NCBI GenBank assembly: GCA_965200525.1
Contig: OZ241368.1
Location: 6,200,001-6,264,000, forward strand
From: JANNPJ01 sp965200525
Lineage (GTDB): Bacteria > Actinomycetota > Actinomycetes > Actinomycetales > Kineosporiaceae
DNA: 64,000 bases
Direction: 5' to 3'
Positions within the stretch are counted from its first letter, which is position 1. Each line of letters opens with the position of its first letter. A model generated the notes under the pieces. The model did no database searches. It was not told the origin of the DNA and saw nothing but the letters and a program-made list of their open reading frames with translations. Of the stretch, positions 60,604-64,000 are shown in pieces. The position numbers were made by a program, and so were the translations under genes.

Positions 60604-61661
60604 TCGGCGAGACCTGCCGCCTCGAGCGCCTCGGCGGCGCGGCGCAGGGTCTGCACCCGTCCCGCGAGGGTGGTGGCGAAGGGAGACACCGAGAGGGTGG
60701 TCACTCCCGCGGCGGCGAAGGCCTGCATCCGGTCACGAATCCGTTCTACCGGCCCGATCAGGCTGGTGGCGTCGATGAAGTCGCGGGGGACGGCGGCGGC
60801 GGCGTCCTGGTACTGCTTGTTGAGGTAGAGCTCCTGGATCTGCTCGGCCTCGGCCTCGAACCCCATCCGGCAGGCCAGCGCGTTGTAGAAGTTCTGTTCC
60901 CGGCTGCCCATCCCGCCGACGTACAGCGCGGCGTAGGGCCGGATCGGGGCGGCCGCGTCGTCCACGTCGTCGGCGACCATCACCGGCACGGTCGGGACGA
61001 CGTCGAACCCTTTCAGGACGTCGTCCCCGGTGTGCCCGGCCTGTTCCCGGCCGGCTCGCAGCGGGTCGAGCGACACCGCGGCGTACTCGGGTGAGAAGAA
61101 GATGGCCAGCCAGCCGTCGGCGATCCGCCCGGTCAGTTCGAGGTTCTTCGGGCCGACCGAGGCCAGGTAGATCGGGATCTGCTCGCGCACCGGGTGCACG
61201 GTGAGCTTGAGCGGCTTGCCCGGGCCGTCCGGCAGCGGCAGCGTGAAGTGCTCGCCCTCGTACTGCACCCGCTCGCGGCGCAGGGCCATCCGGACGATGT
61301 CGACGTACTCCTGGGTGCGCCCGAGCGGCTTGGCGAACCGGACGCCGTGCCAGCCCTCCGACACCTGCGGGCCGGACACGCCCAGGCCGAGCCGGAACCG
61401 GCCGCCCGACAGCGAGTCCAGGGTGGCCGCGGTCATCGCGGTCATCGCCGGGGTCCGGGCCGGGATCTGCATGACCGCGGCGCCGACGTCGACGGTGGAC
61501 GTCTGGGCGGCCACCCAGGCGAGCACGGTCGGGGCGTCGGAACCGTAGGCCTCGGCCACCCAGCACACGCTGTAACCCAGCTGATCGGCCTCGCGGGCCA
61601 GAGCCAGGTTGTCGGCGTCGTTGCCGGCTCCCCAATATCCAAGATTCACACCCAAGCGCAT
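60600..61661 (-). CDS. LLM-class F420-dependent oxidoreductase
   Basis: 353 residues. The luciferase-like barrel starts with MRLGVNLGYWGAGNDADNLA and contains FRLGLGVSGPQVSEGWHG and PIYLASVGPKNLELTG, typical of actinobacterial F420-dependent members. The substrate is unknown. ATG 61661 has TAGGCT (61670-61675) 8 bases upstream. It heads an operon with uppP. Confidence 0.85.
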   Translation of the reverse strand: MRLGVNLGYWGAGNDADNLALAREADQLGYSVCWVAEAYGSDAPTVLAWVAAQTSTVDVGAAVMQIPARTPAMTAMTAATLDSLSGGRFRLGLGVSGPQVSEGWHGVRFAKPLGRTQEYVDIVRMALRRERVQYEGEHFTLPLPDGPGKPLKLTVHPVREQIPIYLASVGPKNLELTGRIADGWLAIFFSPEYAAVSLDPLRAGREQAGHTGDDVLKGFDVVPTVPVMVADDVDDAAAPIRPYAALYVGGMGSREQNFYNALACRMGFEAEAEQIQELYLNKQYQDAAAAVPRDFIDATSLIGPVERIRDRMQAFAAAGVTTLSVSPFATTLAGRVQTLRRAAEALEAAGLAE

Positions 61662-61770
61662 GGCCGGGGAGCCTATCGGCGTCGTGCTGAGAATTGTCTC
61701 AAGGTGCGCCGGGCCGAGCGCCCGAGCCGGACAAAAGCCTCCGCGTGACCCTTGACATCGGTGGCACCGG

Positions 61771-61799
61771 TTGGTGATCCCCACCGGACGCCCTAGGTT
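61771..61799 (+). promoter_or_regulatory. Leaderless promoter of the aldo/keto reductase gene
   Basis: TTGGTG (61771-61776), 17 bases, TAGGTT (61794-61799), then 8 bases to the ATG at 61808. The start of transcription would fall on or next to the ATG. Confidence 0.55.
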
Positions 61800-61807
61800 G
61801 AGCGGCC

Positions 61808-62749
61808 ATGGAGCAGAGATACGTCGGCCGCACCGGCCTGCGCGTCTCGAGGCTCGGTCTGGGCACGATGACCTGGGGCCGGGACACCGACGAGCACGAG
61901 GCCGCCGACCAGTTGCGCGACCTGCTGGACGCCGGTGGCTCGCTGGTCGACGTCGGCACCGCCTACGCGGCCGGTTCCTGTGAGGAAGTTCTCGGCAAGC
62001 TGATGGCCCAGGTGGCCTCCCGGGACGCGCTGGTGATCAGCGCCAAGGCAGCGGTTCCGGCCCTGCGATCCGGGCCCGACGTGTCTCGCCGATCGCTGTT
62101 GCGGGCCCTGGACGCGACCCTGGGCCGCCTCGGCGTCGACCACGTGGACCTGTGGACGGTGCCCGGCTGGAGCACCCGGGTGCCGCTCGAGGAGACGCTG
62201 TCGGCCCTGGACGTGGCCGTGTCGAGCGGCCGGGCCCGGTACGGCTCGGCCGCGAACCTGACCGGTTGGCAGGCCGCGCTGGCGGCCACCTCGGCCCCGT
62301 CGGCGACCGGGGCGCCGATCGCCGTCCAGACGGAGTACTCGCTGGTGCAGCGGGTGGCCGAACGGGAGCTGCTGCCGGCCGCGGCCCATCTCGGGCTGGG
62401 CCTGATCGCCTGGTCGCCGCTCGGGCGCGGCGTCCTGACCGGCAAGTACCGCACCGGGACGCCGGCCGACTCGCGGGCCGCCTCTCCGCACCTGTCCGGG
62501 TTCGTCGAGCCGTACCTGGACCGGCTCTCACGCCGGATCGTGGACGCCGTCAGCACCGCCGCCGACGGGCTCGGCTGCGCACCGCTGGAGGTGGCTCTGG
62601 CCTGGGTCCGGGACCGGCCCGGAGTGTCGTCGGTGCTGGTCGGAGCGCGGACCGCCGCTCAGTTGCGCGGTTCGCTGGCCGCTGAGGACGTGGACCTGCC
62701 GAAAGAGATCCGGGCCGCGCTCGACGAGGTCTCGCTCGACGCCACCTGA
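61808..62749 (+). CDS. Aldo/keto reductase family protein with altered catalytic His site
   Basis: 313 residues with the AKR barrel: RTGLRVSRLGLGTMTWG at the N-terminus, the Asp-Tyr region VDVGTAYAAGSCEEVLG, Lys in VISAKAAV, and NADPH-site SVLVGARTAAQL. The strand that usually ends in a catalytic His (YxxHxW) reads DLWTVPGW here, with Pro at that position. The protein may be a weak reductase, or a binding or regulatory relative like Kv-beta. No obvious operon partners are seen. Confidence 0.82.
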   Translation: MEQRYVGRTGLRVSRLGLGTMTWGRDTDEHEAADQLRDLLDAGGSLVDVGTAYAAGSCEEVLGKLMAQVASRDALVISAKAAVPALRSGPDVSRRSLLRALDATLGRLGVDHVDLWTVPGWSTRVPLEETLSALDVAVSSGRARYGSAANLTGWQAALAATSAPSATGAPIAVQTEYSLVQRVAERELLPAAAHLGLGLIAWSPLGRGVLTGKYRTGTPADSRAASPHLSGFVEPYLDRLSRRIVDAVSTAADGLGCAPLEVALAWVRDRPGVSSVLVGARTAAQLRGSLAAEDVDLPKEIRAALDEVSLDAT

Positions 62750-62782
62750 CCCGGGCCGAACCTGACTCAGGCGGTACCCGAC

Positions 62783-63097
62783 TCAGAGGTTGCGCGAGGG
62801 CTCTTCCTCGAGCTCGTCGTCGTCCTCTTCTTCTTCCTCGTCCTCAAGATCTTCGAGGTCGTCGTCCTCGTCGTCCTCGGCGAGCGCGTCCTCGGCGTCG
62901 TCGTAGAGCACGAAGGGGGTGACCTCGTCGAAGCTGTCGTAGAGCGCCTCGTCGTAGGACTCGAAGGCGTCGGCGAGGACCTGATAGGCCGACACCACCG
63001 CGGGATCGGCCTCGCCCGCCCGGCGACTGGCCGCCGAGAGGTGGGCCTCGAGAGCAGCGATAAGTCGGTCGAGCGCAGCTCGTGGCTCCGTCGTCAT
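62783..63097 (-). CDS. Small acidic actinobacterial protein, unknown function
   Basis: 104 residues. The first part is a predicted helical bundle (RAALDRLIAALEAHLSAA, VVSAYQVLADAFESYDEALY) ending at FVLYDD. The second part is an almost pure Asp/Glu run followed by PSRNL. No catalytic motif is seen. ATG 63097 has TACGGT 6 bases upstream. It is divergent from the DUF5703 gene. Confidence 0.7.
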   Translation of the reverse strand: MTTEPRAALDRLIAALEAHLSAASRRAGEADPAVVSAYQVLADAFESYDEALYDSFDEVTPFVLYDDAEDALAEDDEDDDLEDLEDEEEEEDDDELEEEPSRNL

Positions 63098-63169
63098 GGC
63101 ATGACCGTATCGGTTCGTGGTGACATTAGAGACCAGCAGACAGACCACCGTCGGACGAAGAGAGCAGAC

Positions 63170-63421
63170 GTGAGCGATCCCTTGCGTGATCCCACACGCC
63201 GAGTCAGCCCGATGGCGCCCGATTCGGCCGCCATCTCCCCCGATTTCGAGTACCGAATGTTCAGTATGCCTCGAGGAACCAGCAGGTCAGAGGCCCGCAA
63301 GTTGTTGACCGAGCACGCCGAGTACGGTCGGTGGGAGCTGGCCCGGGTGCAGATCTCCTTCGGCGGAGCACGCCGGATCTGGCTCCGCCGAAGGATCATC
63401 CGCGTAGAGCGAACGGCCTGA
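63170..63421 (+). CDS. DUF5703 family protein
   Basis: 83 residues. FEYRMFSMPRGTSRSEARKL and HAEYGRWELARV, then the basic RRIWLRRRIIRV tail, are the family pattern, found only in actinobacteria as far as recalled. The function is unknown. GTG 63170 is chosen; ATG 63212 is possible because the first residues are poorly conserved. Confidence 0.75.
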   Translation: MSDPLRDPTRRVSPMAPDSAAISPDFEYRMFSMPRGTSRSEARKLLTEHAEYGRWELARVQISFGGARRIWLRRRIIRVERTA

Positions 63422-63440
63422 GGCCTCCCATCGTCAGCCG

Positions 63441-63478
63441 GGCCGTCAGCTCAGGCCGTCAGCTGGGCCGTCAGCTCA
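63441..63478. repeat. Tandem repeat spanning the M20 peptidase stop codon
   Basis: GGCCGTCAGCTCA-type units begin at 63441, 63454 and 63466. Each has TCAG words, so TGA stops occur on the minus strand in all three frames (63446, 63451 and 63459), next to the gene stop at 63471. Confidence 0.75.
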
Positions 63479-64000
63479 GGCCGAGGAACCGGTCGAAGGT
63501 GCGCACGCCGAAGCGCAGCGCCTCGAGCGGCACCCTCTCGTCCACTCCGTGGAACATGCCGGCGAAGTCGAGATCGGCCGGCAGTTGCAGTGGCGCGAAC
63601 CCGTAGCCGAGGATGCCGAGCCGGTTGAACGCCTTGTTGTCGGTGCCGCCGGAGAGGCAGTACGGCAGCACCGCCGCACCGGGGTCCTCGGCCAGCAGCG
63701 ACGCCTTCATCGCCTCGACCAGGCTGCCCTCGTACGGCACCTCGAGCGCGACGTCCTCGTGCAGGGCCTCGATCGTGATGTGCTCGCCGGCCAGCTCGGC
63801 GATCTTGCTCATCATCACGTCCTTCTGGCCGGGCAGGAACCGGCAGTCGATCAAGGCGGTGGCCTGACCGGGGATCACGTTGTGCTTGTAGCCGGCGGTG
63901 ACGCCGGTCGGATTGGCCGTGTTCTGTACCGTGGCCGCGACCCATCGAGCCGTGGTGCCGAACAGTTCGGCCAGGGCGTCGGTGTCGACCTCCTCGCCGA
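63471..64000 (-). CDS. M20-family metallopeptidase, C-terminal part (cut by window edge)
   Basis: The minus-strand frame is open to base 64000; about 175 C-terminal residues are seen. NTANPTGVTAGYKHNVIPGQ and ALIDCRFLPGQ match the dimerisation and inter-domain part of M20/M25/M40 peptidases. LPYCLSGGTDNKAFNRLGI contains the late catalytic-domain GGTD motif, and GFAPL and the FHGVDERVPLE ligand follow. The first metal ligands lie outside. It probably acts as a dipeptidase or deacylase. Confidence 0.85.
   Translation of the reverse strand, partial: GEEVDTDALAELFGTTARWVAATVQNTANPTGVTAGYKHNVIPGQATALIDCRFLPGQKDVMMSKIAELAGEHITIEALHEDVALEVPYEGSLVEAMKASLLAEDPGAAVLPYCLSGGTDNKAFNRLGILGYGFAPLQLPADLDFAGMFHGVDERVPLEALRFGVRTFDRFLGLS

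Noticed and set aside
1..64000. tRNA or rRNA genes
   Set aside because: The intergenic regions were read for the T-loop motif GTTCRANYC with an acceptor stem and for rRNA-like stretches. None was found; a covariance-model scan would be decisive.

Overview
The window is a very GC-rich actinomycete chromosome segment. From about 27.6 to 63.4 kb the gene order matches the conserved actinobacterial block known from Mycobacterium tuberculosis Rv2090 to Rv2137: exonuclease, helY, tatC, tatA, pafC, pafB, FKBP, pafA, prcA, prcB, pup, dop, DUF3054, arc/mpa, trmI, RecB-like nuclease, PAC2, mshC, DUF3090, phosphatase and uppP. Mycothiol (mshC), RbpA, a Pup-proteasome system and an F420-type LLM oxidoreductase all fit a mycothiol-producing actinomycete. 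The family cannot be fixed from sequence reading alone.

Region 1 to 12.3 kb is accessory. It holds a cut methyltransferase and a frameshifted short-chain dehydrogenase. Divergent from the latter is an MFS exporter followed by an ECF sigma factor with a SnoaL tail, and the two divergent genes share mirror-image promoter-like elements. An isochorismatase-family hydrolase follows. Next comes a resistance-like patch: a HelR/HelD-type RNA polymerase recycling motor behind a match to the rifamycin-associated element, a stripped-down GyrB-like ATPase and an APH-fold kinase. A SnoaL-like protein and a tyrosine recombinase preceded by a dif-like 11-6-11 site come next, then a metallophosphoesterase/methyltransferase pair.

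Region 12.3 to 27.5 kb is mixed housekeeping: PhzF isomerase, M15 peptidase with coiled coil, APC permease, UMF1-type MFS, rbpA with a sigma-R-like promoter, the lnt-ppm-fxsA lipoprotein/polyprenol-mannose operon, LysR with a D-amino-acid-oxidase-like flavoprotein, amidohydrolase, lysine 2,3-aminomutase family enzyme and an Lrp regulator.

Region 27.6 to 48.4 kb is the proteasome/Tat block. Arc/Mpa unfolds pupylated proteins and feeds the PrcAB chamber. PafA attaches Pup, Dop deamidates it and removes it, and PafBC are WYL regulators of the DNA-damage response. Region 48.4 to 64 kb carries a site-2 protease, RecB-like nuclease, a MacB/FtsX-type ABC exporter pair, HAD hydrolase, PAC2, mshC, the phosphatase-DUF3090-SCO1664 trio, uppP, LLM oxidoreductase, aldo/keto reductase homologue, two small actinobacterial proteins and a cut M20 peptidase.

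Two features recur. Many genes look leaderless, with a TAnnnT box 6 to 8 bases before the start codon. Several minus-strand genes end in small tandem repeats that duplicate the stop-codon region. The most unusual regulatory structures are the twin promoter elements at 1.34 to 1.45 kb, the rifamycin-type element at 6.9 kb, the dif-like site at 9.64 kb, the symmetric back-to-back promoter at 36.8 kb, a 10-codon leaderless leader ORF ending on the dop start, and a repeat cluster before arc. No tRNA, rRNA or CRISPR array was seen.
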